From Pseudolabrys sp. (GTDB lineage Bacteria > Pseudomonadota > Alphaproteobacteria > Rhizobiales > Xanthobacteraceae): DNA of 64,000 bases. The stretch is from NCBI GenBank assembly GCA_026125895.1, contig JAHCKG010000008.1, forward strand, positions 90,798 through 154,797. Direction: 5' to 3'. This document shows, in pieces, positions 1 to 7,714 of the stretch. The position numbers and the translations under genes are program-made. Under the pieces are notes generated by a model. The model had not been told where the DNA came from and ran no database searches. It worked only from the letters and a program-made list of their open reading frames with translations. The first letter of the stretch is position 1. Every line of letters begins with the position of its first letter.

Positions 1-414
1 CAGGGTGATGTCGGAGCCCGCGGCCTTGTCGGCGGCTTTCCGCAGGTTCGTCACGTAAGTCGCGCGCGACCTGTCATCATGCGCCACGTTGCCGGCCATG
101 ACATGGATCACCGAAGCGCCGAGCGCCTTGGCGTAACGCAGCGCCTGATCGAAATCGGCATCGAACTGCTGTTCGCGGCCTGGCACCGCCGCCATGCCCC
201 ACTCGCCCTTCGCGGTGTCGCCCGGCTGCGTGTTGAGCCCAGTGAGTCGGACCTGAGCTTTGGCGAGCCGCTCTTTCAACCTCTCGATCGAGAACTCGTA
301 AGGGAAATGACACTCGACGAAGTCGAAGCCAGCGGCCTTGGCCGCGTCAATGCGGTCGAGGAACGGCCGATCGGCAAACATGAAGGCGATGTTGGCGGTG
401 AATCGGTACGGCAT
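1..414 (-). CDS. otnI: 2-oxo-tetronate isomerase (hydroxypyruvate isomerase family), 3' part cut by window edge
   Basis: The first 138 residues of a xylose-isomerase-like TIM-barrel protein are present; the gene runs off the left edge. The N-terminus reads MPYRFTANIAFMFADRPFLD, followed by GFDFVECHFPYEF and LTGLNTQPGD, which is typical of the hydroxypyruvate isomerase/OtnI (YgbM) family. In that family the enzyme converts 2-oxo-tetronate to 3-oxo-tetronate, the step before OtnK. It lies 13 bp downstream of otnK on the same strand, so it is probably the third gene of the CoA-transferase-otnK-otnI operon. OtnI is preferred over plain hydroxypyruvate isomerase (Hyi) because of the otnK and otnC neighbours; the sequence alone does not separate the two. 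Confidence 0.8.
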   Translation of the reverse strand, partial: MPYRFTANIAFMFADRPFLDRIDAAKAAGFDFVECHFPYEFSIERLKERLAKAQVRLTGLNTQPGDTAKGEWGMAAVPGREQQFDADFDQALRYAKALGASVIHVMAGNVAHDDRSRATYVTNLRKAADKAAGSDITL

Positions 415-427
415 GGGTGTCCCTGGC

Positions 428-1684
428 TTACGCCGCCTTCAGCGTATCGAGCGCCTTGGCGAAGAAATCGACGCCGCCGAAATTGCCCGACTTGAGCGCC
501 AGCGCCACGGTGGCCGAGCCCTCGGTGGCGAGCGCCGGCACGCCGGGATCGATCTCCGGACCGATGGCGACGGCGGACAGGCCGAGCCCCGTCACCACCG
601 CGCCCGAGGTCTCGCCGCCGGCGACGACGACGCGATCGAAACCGCTCTGCACGACCTTGGCGGCGGCATCGGCGAACAGCGATTCCAGCCGGTGCGAGAG
701 TTTGTCCTGACCGTACTGCTTTTGTAGCGCGCGCACCCGATCGGGCGGCGCCGACGAATAGACCAGCGGATCTCGGCCGCGATGACCGCTGACGAATTCG
801 AGGATGGCATCGGCCGTCATGCGACCGTCCAGCACCTCGGCGATGTCGATGGCGAGCGAGGGATGCGACGCCTTGAACGCCTCGACCTGCGACAAGGTCG
901 CGCGCGAGCACGACCCGGCAAGCACGACGCCGGCGCCGCGGCCGCCGCGGAACGTGCGGCGCTCGCCGCTCGCCGCGCCCTTGTCGATGATGATCTGCGG
1001 CAGGCCGATCGCGATGCCCGAGCCGCCGGTCAGCAGCGGCGCGTCGGCGCAAGCGCGGCCGATGGCGATCAGATCGGCGTCCTCGACAGCATCGACGATC
1101 ACCAGCCACTCGTCTCGCGCCGCGGCCGCATCGAGCGCGGCGCGAATGGCCTCGCCGCCCTGCCGCACCGTCGCCCACGGCACAAGACCGACCGGATGCT
1201 GCGTCTGCAACGCCAGCCAGCGGCGGATGTCGGCGTCGGTCATCGGATTGAGCGGATGGTTTTCAAGCCCGGACTCGTTGAGCGGCTTGTCGCCGACGAA
1301 CAGATGACCCTGATAGATCGTGCGGCCCGTGGTCGGAAAAGCCGGACAGGCCGGCACGCCGCGCACCTTCAGCGCGGCCGCGAGCGCCTCGCCGACCGGA
1401 CCGATATTGCCGCGCGGCGTTGAATCGAAGGTGGAGCAGTATTTGAAAATGAACTGGCGGCAGCCTTGCGCCTTGAACCAGTCGAGCGCCTCGAGCGACT
1501 GCTTGGTCGCATCGGCGGCGTCGATCGAGCGCGTCTTGAGCGACACGACGCCGGCGTCGCAATCAGCTGCGGCCCGGCTTGCCGGAACGCCGAAGAATTG
1601 CGTCGTCGAAAGCCCGCCTTTGGCGAGGGTATTGGCGATATCGCTTGCCCCGGTGAAATCGTCCGCGATCACGCCAAGATACAT
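428..1684 (-). CDS. otnK: 3-oxo-tetronate 4-kinase (four-carbon acid sugar kinase)
   Basis: A 418-residue protein of the DUF1537/four-carbon acid sugar kinase family at its usual length. The N-terminal substrate domain begins with GVIADDFTGASD (residues 4-15), the family hallmark. The C-terminal nucleotide-binding domain carries the glycine-rich VVAGGETSGAVV. Known family members phosphorylate 3-oxo-tetronate at O4 using ATP in the cytosol. It follows the CoA-transferase gene by 30 bp and precedes otnI by 13 bp, so one transcript is likely. Together with otnC at 5724-6356 it supplies the isomerase-kinase-decarboxylase route to dihydroxyacetone phosphate. No tetronate dehydrogenase (LtnD type) is visible in the window. 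Confidence 0.9.
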   Translation of the reverse strand: MYLGVIADDFTGASDIANTLAKGGLSTTQFFGVPASRAAADCDAGVVSLKTRSIDAADATKQSLEALDWFKAQGCRQFIFKYCSTFDSTPRGNIGPVGEALAAALKVRGVPACPAFPTTGRTIYQGHLFVGDKPLNESGLENHPLNPMTDADIRRWLALQTQHPVGLVPWATVRQGGEAIRAALDAAAARDEWLVIVDAVEDADLIAIGRACADAPLLTGGSGIAIGLPQIIIDKGAASGERRTFRGGRGAGVVLAGSCSRATLSQVEAFKASHPSLAIDIAEVLDGRMTADAILEFVSGHRGRDPLVYSSAPPDRVRALQKQYGQDKLSHRLESLFADAAAKVVQSGFDRVVVAGGETSGAVVTGLGLSAVAIGPEIDPGVPALATEGSATVALALKSGNFGGVDFFAKALDTLKAA

Positions 1685-1714
1685 GCGACGTCCGCCTTCT
1701 TTCGTCCCTTGGCC

Positions 1715-3331
1715 TCAATTTACCTGACGCAGCGGCGAGCGCTGCGACGCCTTGGCCCTGGCATTGGCCTTGACGTTCATGTCGGCCCGCAGATTCATCA
1801 GGCCGGGAGAGAATATCCGCTTATCCATCAGCTTCAAGTCGGCCGCGACCCTCGGGGTGAAGGCCATGTGCCGCAGGACGTCCTTTTCCAGATCGATGCC
1901 GGGCGCGATTTCGATGACCTCGAGCGCGCCATTCACCGCGCGCAGCACGGCGCGCTCGGTGACGAATAGCGCAGTGCGCCCCTCCTTCACCGCGAACGGT
2001 CCCGAATAGCTGATGTACTCGATCGCCTCGACGAATTTGCGGTGCGCACCCTCCTTGACGATCTTCAGCATGCCGTCCGCGCAGGCAACGTCGAGGCCGC
2101 CTGCCGTAAAGGTGCCGGAGAACACGACATGCCTGGCGTTCTGCGTGATGTTGATGAAGCCGCCGACGCCGACGATCTTGTCGGCGAAGCGCGTGATGTT
2201 CACGCTGCCGTAGCGATCGACCTCGGCGAAGGACAGGAAGGCAAGATCGAGGCCGCCGCCGTCGTAGAAATCGAACTGATAGGGTTGATCGACCACGCAG
2301 TCGTAATTCTGCGCCGTGCCGGAATCGGGGCCGGTGAGCGGCGCGCCGCCGACGAAGCCCTGCTCGTTGGTCAGCACGATGGTCTCGACAATGTCCTCCT
2401 CGGCCGCCACTGCGGCGATGCCGGTCGAGATGCCGGCGCCTAGGTTGCAGATCGCGCCCGGCGTGAACTCCATCGCGGCGCGGCGCGCCACAATCTTGCG
2501 CGGGCCGAACGGCAGCGGCTTCACCGACTCGAGCGGCACGCGCAGTTCGCCGGCATAGCTCGGGTTGTAGTCGGTCGCATAAGTCTGGCGCTGCTCGGGA
2601 TCGACGACGACGAAATCGACGAGTATGCCGGGGATCTTCACCGCCCGCGGCGACAGCACGCCGCGCCGCGCCATGCGCTTCACTTGCACGATGACGATGC
2701 CGCCGTTGCGGCGCGTAGCCTGCGCCATCGACAGGAATTCGCCCGGGATGGCCTCCTGCTCCATGCTGATATTGCCGTCCTCGTCGGCGGTCGTGCCGCG
2801 CAGGATGGCGACGTCGAACTTGAGCGGCTTGAAGCGCAGCCACTCCTCGCCGTCGATGGTCATCAGTTCGATCAATTCGTCCTTCGACGAGGCGTTCTGC
2901 CGGCCGCCGCCGTTGCGGGGGTCGATGAAGGTGTTGAGCCCGGTCTTGGTGATGAGGCCGGGGCGGCCGCCGGCGATGTCGCGCATCATCTGCGCCATCA
3001 CGCCCTGCGGCAGGATGTAAGACTCGATTTTGTTCTCCATCGCCAAGGTCATGAGCGGTGGCGAGTCGATCAGCGCGCTGGTGATGCTCTTCTTCAACAT
3101 CCCGGGGTGGCGGAAACGGGCGGCGCCCTTCAACTGCCGGTCACCGATGCCGACGACATGAATCAAGGTCAGGTCGCGCGGCGCGCTTTCGCTCAGGAAG
3201 CGGTGCTCGATCGCCTCGAGCACCGCTTCCGGTACGCCGTGACCGCCACCCGACCCGCTGACCAGAAGCCGCGTGCCGGAATTGACGAGTTGGGCCGCCT
3301 CGGCCGCGCTGAGGAGTTTCATGGGGGCCAC
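1715..3331 (-). CDS. Acyl-CoA:carboxylate CoA-transferase (family I, fused alpha-beta, YdiF-like)
   Basis: A 538-residue protein, the usual length for fused alpha/beta family I CoA-transferases (YdiF, propionate CoA-transferase). The N-terminal half starts LLSAAEAAQLVNSGTRLLVS and contains the GSGGGHGVPEAV nucleotide/CoA region. In the C-terminal half, TNEQGFVGGAP places the presumed catalytic glutamate at residue 323. The enzyme would move CoA between an acyl-CoA and a free acid in the cytosol; the substrate is unknown. It is the first gene of the minus operon with otnK and otnI and diverges from a MaoC hydratase. Neither CoA step belongs to the known tetronate pathway. The 14-bp palindrome at 3366-3379, 35-48 bp before the start codon, is a likely LacI-type operator. 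Confidence 0.85.
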   Translation of the reverse strand: MAPMKLLSAAEAAQLVNSGTRLLVSGSGGGHGVPEAVLEAIEHRFLSESAPRDLTLIHVVGIGDRQLKGAARFRHPGMLKKSITSALIDSPPLMTLAMENKIESYILPQGVMAQMMRDIAGGRPGLITKTGLNTFIDPRNGGGRQNASSKDELIELMTIDGEEWLRFKPLKFDVAILRGTTADEDGNISMEQEAIPGEFLSMAQATRRNGGIVIVQVKRMARRGVLSPRAVKIPGILVDFVVVDPEQRQTYATDYNPSYAGELRVPLESVKPLPFGPRKIVARRAAMEFTPGAICNLGAGISTGIAAVAAEEDIVETIVLTNEQGFVGGAPLTGPDSGTAQNYDCVVDQPYQFDFYDGGGLDLAFLSFAEVDRYGSVNITRFADKIVGVGGFINITQNARHVVFSGTFTAGGLDVACADGMLKIVKEGAHRKFVEAIEYISYSGPFAVKEGRTALFVTERAVLRAVNGALEVIEIAPGIDLEKDVLRHMAFTPRVAADLKLMDKRIFSPGLMNLRADMNVKANARAKASQRSPLRQVN

Positions 3332-3365
3332 CCCGCCTCGATTCTTGACATGAATGCGGTCATTC

Positions 3366-3379
3366 TGTAACCGGTTACA
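3366..3379. promoter_or_regulatory. LacI-family operator palindrome
   Basis: TGTAACCGGTTACA is a perfect 14-bp palindrome with the central CG typical of LacI/GalR-family operators. It lies between the divergent CoA-transferase (start 3331) and MaoC (start 3478) genes. The local LacI-type regulator (4656-5720) is the obvious candidate to bind it and to control both arms, including its own operon. Confidence 0.75.
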
Positions 3380-3477
3380 TAAGAGCTAAGCGCCAGCCCC
3401 ATGTCAACATTTTGTTTGGGTCGCGGGCCCGCGTGGTGGCGGTTTCAACAATACTTCAACGATCGATGGGGAGACAG

Positions 3478-3945
3478 ATGGGCAAGTCAGGTCTGGATAC
3501 GGTCAAGGTCGGCGACACCTACAAGTTCGCCAAGACCGTGGGCGAAACCGACATCGTCATGTTCGCCGGCATCACCGGCGATTTCAGCGACACCCACGTC
3601 AACGACCAGTACATGAAGGAGCGCTCCAATCTCGGAGGGCGGATCGCGCACGGCGCGCTGCTGGTCGGCTACATGTCCACGGTCTCGACCATCTCCATCG
3701 CCCACATCATCCACCAGGAAGGCCTGACCGACTTCCCCGTGTCGGCCGGTTACGACAAGATCCGCTTCCTCAAGCCGACCCTGCTGGGCGACACGATTAC
3801 GTGCACTTACACGGTGGTCAGCGTGGACAAGGAAAAAGGGCGCAGCGTCGCCAAGGTCGAGGTCACCAACCAGACCGGTGAGCTCAAGGCGGTTGGGGAG
3901 CACATCATGCGCTGGGCCAAGAAGCTATCGTCGAACGCAGCATAG
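3478..3945 (+). CDS. MaoC-like (R)-specific enoyl-CoA hydratase
   Basis: A single hot-dog fold MaoC protein of 155 residues. The hydratase signature is visible: MFAGITGDFSDTHVN supplies the Asp and His of the active site, and GRIAHGALLVGY follows. ATG 3478 is chosen over upstream in-frame starts because a GGGGAG ribosome site sits 7 bp before it and the family N-terminus aligns there. It would add water to a 2-enoyl-CoA or act on a related thioester in the cytosol. It is the first gene of the plus operon MaoC-REHIPER-lacI-otnC. Pairing with a CoA-transferase across the promoter suggests the substrate is handled as a CoA ester. Confidence 0.85.
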   Translation: MGKSGLDTVKVGDTYKFAKTVGETDIVMFAGITGDFSDTHVNDQYMKERSNLGGRIAHGALLVGYMSTVSTISIAHIIHQEGLTDFPVSAGYDKIRFLKPTLLGDTITCTYTVVSVDKEKGRSVAKVEVTNQTGELKAVGEHIMRWAKKLSSNAA

Positions 3946-3957
3946 GCTAAAGGCGCC

Positions 3958-4659
3958 ATGGCTTTGTTGGGACAAGGACTGCTCGCGATCTGGAACGGCA
4001 TCTCCGATGCGCCGGGCGCCGAACTCGAATTCGTGCGCTGGCACATCCGAGAGCACATTCCGGAGCGCGTCGGCCTGCCCGGCTTTCTGCGCGGCCGGCG
4101 CTATGTGGCACTCAAGGGCCATCCGAAGTATTTCAATTTCTACGAGACCGAGAGCGTCCGCACGCTGGAATCGCCGGCCTATCTGGCGCGCCTCAACGAT
4201 CCGACGCCGTGGACCAAGGCCGTCGTCAAGGAATTCCGCGATACCTCCCGCACCTTGTGCAACGTGGTCTTGTCGCGCGGCGCCGGCGAAGGCGCCGTCA
4301 TCCTGACCATCCAGGTCGGCGGCGTCGCCGACGACGCGGCGTTCGCCACGGCCATGACGCGCACGCTGATTGGCGAGGTGCACCCGATGGACGGCATCAC
4401 CGCCGTCCATCTCGTAAAGGGCACCGAGCCGCAGATGAAAGCCGCGACCGCCGAGAAGGCCCTGCGCGGCGCGCCGGACCGGACCTGCGAATGGCTCCTG
4501 CTCGTCGAGGCGGCGGGCGCCGAATTCCTCGAAGCGGTCGAGGCGGGCCCGCTTTCCGCGGCGAATCTCGCTAAGATCGCGCCCGGCGCTGGGGTCACCC
4601 ATGGTACCTATAGCTTGCAATACGGCCTGAGCCAGATCGAATTAAGGACCTCGGATTGA
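3958..4659 (+). CDS. REHIPER-family protein 1 (uncharacterised; likely tandem ferredoxin-like fold)
   Basis: 233 residues, no signal peptide or membrane segment. I do not recognise a named function. Conserved points are W12-N13, W28-H29, the REHIPER block at 31-37, PGF at 41-43 and GRRYV at 46-50, then LNDPTPWTKA and FRDT near residue 100. Two more divergent copies with the same motifs and spacing occur at 43665-44336 and 58985-59689. The two halves each look like a beta-alpha-beta unit, so a dimeric alpha-beta barrel fold related to EthD/ABM proteins is plausible (inference). The invariant His residues could be catalytic. It lies 12 bp after the MaoC gene, and its stop TGA overlaps the TTG start of the LacI gene, so translation is probably coupled. 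Confidence 0.75.
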   Translation: MALLGQGLLAIWNGISDAPGAELEFVRWHIREHIPERVGLPGFLRGRRYVALKGHPKYFNFYETESVRTLESPAYLARLNDPTPWTKAVVKEFRDTSRTLCNVVLSRGAGEGAVILTIQVGGVADDAAFATAMTRTLIGEVHPMDGITAVHLVKGTEPQMKAATAEKALRGAPDRTCEWLLLVEAAGAEFLEAVEAGPLSAANLAKIAPGAGVTHGTYSLQYGLSQIELRTSD

Positions 4660-5720
4660 GCAGCCCGCGCGACAAGCGACGAACCAAGACTGCATCGCCG
4701 GCCCCGGCGCGCAGCGTCGGTCTTCGCGATGTCGCGCGCGTCGCCGGGGTCTCGACCGCCACCGTGTCCCGCGTCATCAACAGTCCCGATACCGTCTCCG
4801 AGGAATTGCGCGCTCGCGTCAATTCCGTGGTCCGCCATCTCGGCTGGGTCCCGCATGGCGCGGCCCGCGCGCTGGCGACGCGGCGGACCCAGACCATCGG
4901 TGCGGTGTTCCCCACCCTCACCCATGGCGACTTCGCCCGCGCCATTCAGGGCTTGCAGAACGAACTGTCGAAGTCAGGCCGCACGCTGCTGCTGGCGTGC
5001 TCGGAATACAGCCCCGAGCAGGAATACGAGCAGGTGCGCATGCTGATCGAGCGCGGCGTTGATGCCGTGCTGCTCGTCGGCGAGGCGCATCACCGCGATC
5101 TGTCCGAATTGCTCGAAAAGAACCACATCCCTTACGTCAACACGTTCGTCTATAACGCCGCCAGTCACGGCACCTGCGTCGGGCCGGACAATCGCAAGGC
5201 GCTTTACGAACTTACGCGCTATCTCATCGAGCTCGGCCATCGCCGCTTCGGCGTCGTCGCGCAAACCACGGAAAACAATGACCGCGCCGCGGCGCGCATG
5301 CGCGGCATCCGCGAGGCGCTGGCCGAGAAGGGCCTCGCCATCGAGCCGCGGCATTTCGTGCACGGCTTCTGGACCATTCAGGAGGGGCGCAACCTGTTCC
5401 GTCGCCTGCTCCAGGACAAACCGTGGCCGACGGCGGTGATCTGCGGCAACGCCTATCTCACGGTCGGCGCGCTGCTCGAAAGCCAGGCCATGGGCATCGC
5501 CGTGCCCGGCCAGATGTCGATCGTCGGCTACGACGATATCGAGATCATGGCGGAATTGCCCATTCCGCTCACGACCGTCCGCGTGTTGTCCGACGAAGTG
5601 GGCCGCCGCGCCGCGCGCCTGCTCATCGCCAAGCTGGAGGGCCGCGAGATCGACGAAAGCCTCGAATGTGCGGCCGAGATCATCGTGCGCCAGTCGTCCG
5701 GCCCGCCGCCGAAAGGATAG
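4656..5720 (+). CDS. LacI-family transcriptional regulator
   Basis: 354 residues: an N-terminal helix-turn-helix (about 22-42; LRDVARVAGVSTATVSRV) and hinge, then a periplasmic-binding-like effector domain with IGAVFPTLTHGDFARAI and a C-terminal MSIVGYDDIE segment typical of the family. The start is TTG 4656, which overlaps the preceding stop codon; AAGGA lies 7 bp upstream. It sits inside the plus operon and most likely binds the palindrome at 3366-3379. A tetronate, oxo-tetronate or related acid sugar is the expected inducer, by inference from the neighbouring otn genes. Confidence 0.9.
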   Translation: MSSPRDKRRTKTASPAPARSVGLRDVARVAGVSTATVSRVINSPDTVSEELRARVNSVVRHLGWVPHGAARALATRRTQTIGAVFPTLTHGDFARAIQGLQNELSKSGRTLLLACSEYSPEQEYEQVRMLIERGVDAVLLVGEAHHRDLSELLEKNHIPYVNTFVYNAASHGTCVGPDNRKALYELTRYLIELGHRRFGVVAQTTENNDRAAARMRGIREALAEKGLAIEPRHFVHGFWTIQEGRNLFRRLLQDKPWPTAVICGNAYLTVGALLESQAMGIAVPGQMSIVGYDDIEIMAELPIPLTTVRVLSDEVGRRAARLLIAKLEGREIDESLECAAEIIVRQSSGPPPKG

Positions 5721-5723
5721 AGC

Positions 5724-6356
5724 ATGACGTCAGCCAACACCGCGGAGCGCATCGTGCGCTTCGGCAAGTCGATGTTCGATCGCGGCCTGACCGCCGGCAC
5801 GTCGGGCAACATCAGCGTCCGCACCGACAACGGCTGGCTGATGACGCCGACCAATTCCTCGCTCGGCGACCTCGATCCGGAAACGCTGTCGCGGCTCGAC
5901 GAGAGCGGCAAGCTCACAGCCGGTCATGCGCCGACCAAGGAGGCCTTCCTGCATCGCGCGATGTACGAGATGCGCGGCGACTGCAAGGCGGTCGTGCACC
6001 TGCATTCGACGCATTCCGTCGCCGTGTCCTGCCTCGCCGACGTCAACCATCACAACGTGCTGCCGCCGATCACCGCCTATTACGCCATGCGCATCGGCAC
6101 GCTGCCGCTCATTCCGTATTTCAAACCCGGCGATGTGAAACTTGCCGACGCGGTGCGAGCCCTCGCCGGCAAGCACCATGCGGTGCTGCTCGCCAATCAC
6201 GGGCCGGTGGTGGCCGGCACGTCGCTCGACGCCGCGGTCGCAGCGATCGAAGAGCTCGAGGAGACGGCCAAGCTCTTCCTGCTGCTCGACGGTCACAAAG
6301 TGCGGCACCTGACGCCGGAGCAACTTGAGGAGCTCGGCGTCCAGTCGCTGCGCTGA
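5724..6356 (+). CDS. otnC: 3-oxo-tetronate 4-phosphate decarboxylase (class II aldolase family)
   Basis: 210 residues, close to E. coli OtnC (YgbL) along its whole length as I recall that sequence: GNISVRTDNGWLMTPT, the PTKEAFLH glutamate, the HLHSTHSVAVSC zinc-binding histidines and LLANHGPVVAG. Class II aldolase-fold enzymes use a divalent metal bound by His residues; OtnC decarboxylates 3-oxo-tetronate 4-phosphate to dihydroxyacetone phosphate. The gene begins 3 bp after the LacI stop, with AAGGA 7 bp before the ATG, and is the last gene of the plus operon. A fuculose-phosphate aldolase-like role is the alternative, but otnK and otnI nearby argue for OtnC. Confidence 0.88.
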   Translation: MTSANTAERIVRFGKSMFDRGLTAGTSGNISVRTDNGWLMTPTNSSLGDLDPETLSRLDESGKLTAGHAPTKEAFLHRAMYEMRGDCKAVVHLHSTHSVAVSCLADVNHHNVLPPITAYYAMRIGTLPLIPYFKPGDVKLADAVRALAGKHHAVLLANHGPVVAGTSLDAAVAAIEELEETAKLFLLLDGHKVRHLTPEQLEELGVQSLR

Positions 6357-6362
6357 CCACGT

Positions 6363-7175
6363 TCAGGCCTTCAGCCCGAAGAATTCGAACAACGCATTCA
6401 CCTGTCCGGCGACCATCGCCTCGCCGCTCATGGTGCGGCAGCCGGATCGCCTCGCCAGCGTCAGGAGCGGCGTCGCGTCCGGACGCGGCACGATGTCGGC
6501 GACGAATAGCGACTTGTCGATGGCGTCGACCGCAAAGGGCAGCCCGTCGCCTGGCTTCATGCCGGCTGGCGTGGCGTTGACCAGCAAGGTCTTGCCACTC
6601 AGCGCCGGCGCGCCCGCTTGGGCGCGGCAATGCGGGTGCGCCTCGTTGATCATGGCGGCAAGCTTTTCCGCCTTGGCGAGGGTCTTGTCGAAGACGGTCA
6701 GTTCGGCGGCGCCGGCTTCGGCGAGCGAATCCGCGATCGCGCTGCCTGCACCGCCGGCGCCGAGCAGCATGACGCGCTGCCCTTTCGGCTCGCAACCCGA
6801 GGCGCGCAAGCCGCCGACGAAGCCCTGACCGTCGAAGATGTCACCCGACCAACGGCCGGCCGCCTCGCGGCGCATGGCGTTGATCGCGCCGGTGCGCTTT
6901 GCCGCCGGCAAGACGAGATCGACATGCTCCGCCACCGCATTCTTGAACGGCAAGGTGACGACGATGCCGTCCATGTTGGTGAGCGTCTTGAGGCCGCGCA
7001 TGCAGCCATCGAAGTCGCCGGCGGCGGCCGACAGCGGCACCATCGCCGCATTGACGCCCGCGGCAGCGAACCGTGCGTTCCACACCGCCGGCGATTTCGC
7101 CTGCGCGATCGGGTTGCCGATGATGCCGATGAGCCGGGTCGCCCCGTTGACGAGTTGAGCCGGCGCGTCCGCCAT
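6363..7175 (-). CDS. AroE-like dehydrogenase (shikimate dehydrogenase family, altered substrate motif)
   Basis: 270 residues, the normal AroE length. The frame is open further upstream, but ATG 7175 begins just before the typical AroE N-terminus (RLIGIIGNPIAQAKSPAVWN). Catalytic K78 (TLPFKNAV) and the DGQGF Asp are present, as is the LLGAGGAGSAI NAD(P) motif. The shikimate-binding SxS is altered: the first serine position is A26 (AQAKSP), whereas true AroE has SxSP. This and its operon position suggest a catabolic dehydrogenase acting on another small hydroxy acid rather than aromatic biosynthesis (inference). It is the last gene of the minus operon starting at 12194, 5 bp after the VOC gene. 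Confidence 0.8.
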   Translation of the reverse strand: MADAPAQLVNGATRLIGIIGNPIAQAKSPAVWNARFAAAGVNAAMVPLSAAAGDFDGCMRGLKTLTNMDGIVVTLPFKNAVAEHVDLVLPAAKRTGAINAMRREAAGRWSGDIFDGQGFVGGLRASGCEPKGQRVMLLGAGGAGSAIADSLAEAGAAELTVFDKTLAKAEKLAAMINEAHPHCRAQAGAPALSGKTLLVNATPAGMKPGDGLPFAVDAIDKSLFVADIVPRPDATPLLTLARRSGCRTMSGEAMVAGQVNALFEFFGLKA

Positions 7176-7180
7176 GATGC

Positions 7181-7714
7181 CTACACCTTGCGAATAGGGT
7201 CGCGGCCGTCCCAGGTGCGGGCCGCGTGATACATGCCCTCGTAGCGCTCGATCGACGCCGGGACGATCTCGATCAGTTCGATGAAGCCGGGAAAGCCGCG
7301 CCCCGCGTCGAAATGGGCGACGCGAGTGCCGGCCGGCGACTGGTCGGTGAACACCAGCTCGTAGCCGCGGGCGGCATAGTCGGCGCAATCGGCGTCGAAG
7401 TTTACCGAGGCGATGCCGTGATGATGAAACCCGTATCCGTTGCGCGCGAAGGCTTCGCGGTAGACCGAGGGGCCGTCGTCGTGCTGCTGGATCAGCTCGA
7501 TCATCATATGCCCGGAATAAGCAATCGCGATGGAGAGCCGCAGCTCCTGCGCCACGCCGCGATAGACCGGCTTGCGCGCCATCAGCGGACCGCGCAGGAA
7601 CCACGGCCCGATTTTCAACTCCGTCGCGTAGGACAGCGCAGCAGCTTCCGCGTCCGCCACGGTATAGGCGAACTGGATGATGCTGCCGGGCGGCTGTCCG
7701 GCGACGAGCGTCAT
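7181..7714 (-). CDS. VOC (glyoxalase/bleomycin-resistance-like) family protein
   Basis: 177 residues with two VOC-type beta-alpha-beta-beta-beta units: a first half with IIQFAYTVADAEAAALSYA and HMMIELIQQ, and a second with GYGFHHHGIASVNF and GFIELIEIV. These look like the metal-ligand His and Glu positions of vicinal oxygen chelate enzymes. ATG 7714 overlaps the TGA of the aldolase gene (ATGA at 7711-7714), so the two are translationally coupled. VOC proteins catalyse isomerisation, epimerisation or ring cleavage around a divalent metal. Here it probably acts on the product or substrate of the kinase/aldolase pair; the exact reaction is unknown. Confidence 0.75.
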   Translation of the reverse strand: MTLVAGQPPGSIIQFAYTVADAEAAALSYATELKIGPWFLRGPLMARKPVYRGVAQELRLSIAIAYSGHMMIELIQQHDDGPSVYREAFARNGYGFHHHGIASVNFDADCADYAARGYELVFTDQSPAGTRVAHFDAGRGFPGFIELIEIVPASIERYEGMYHAARTWDGRDPIRKV

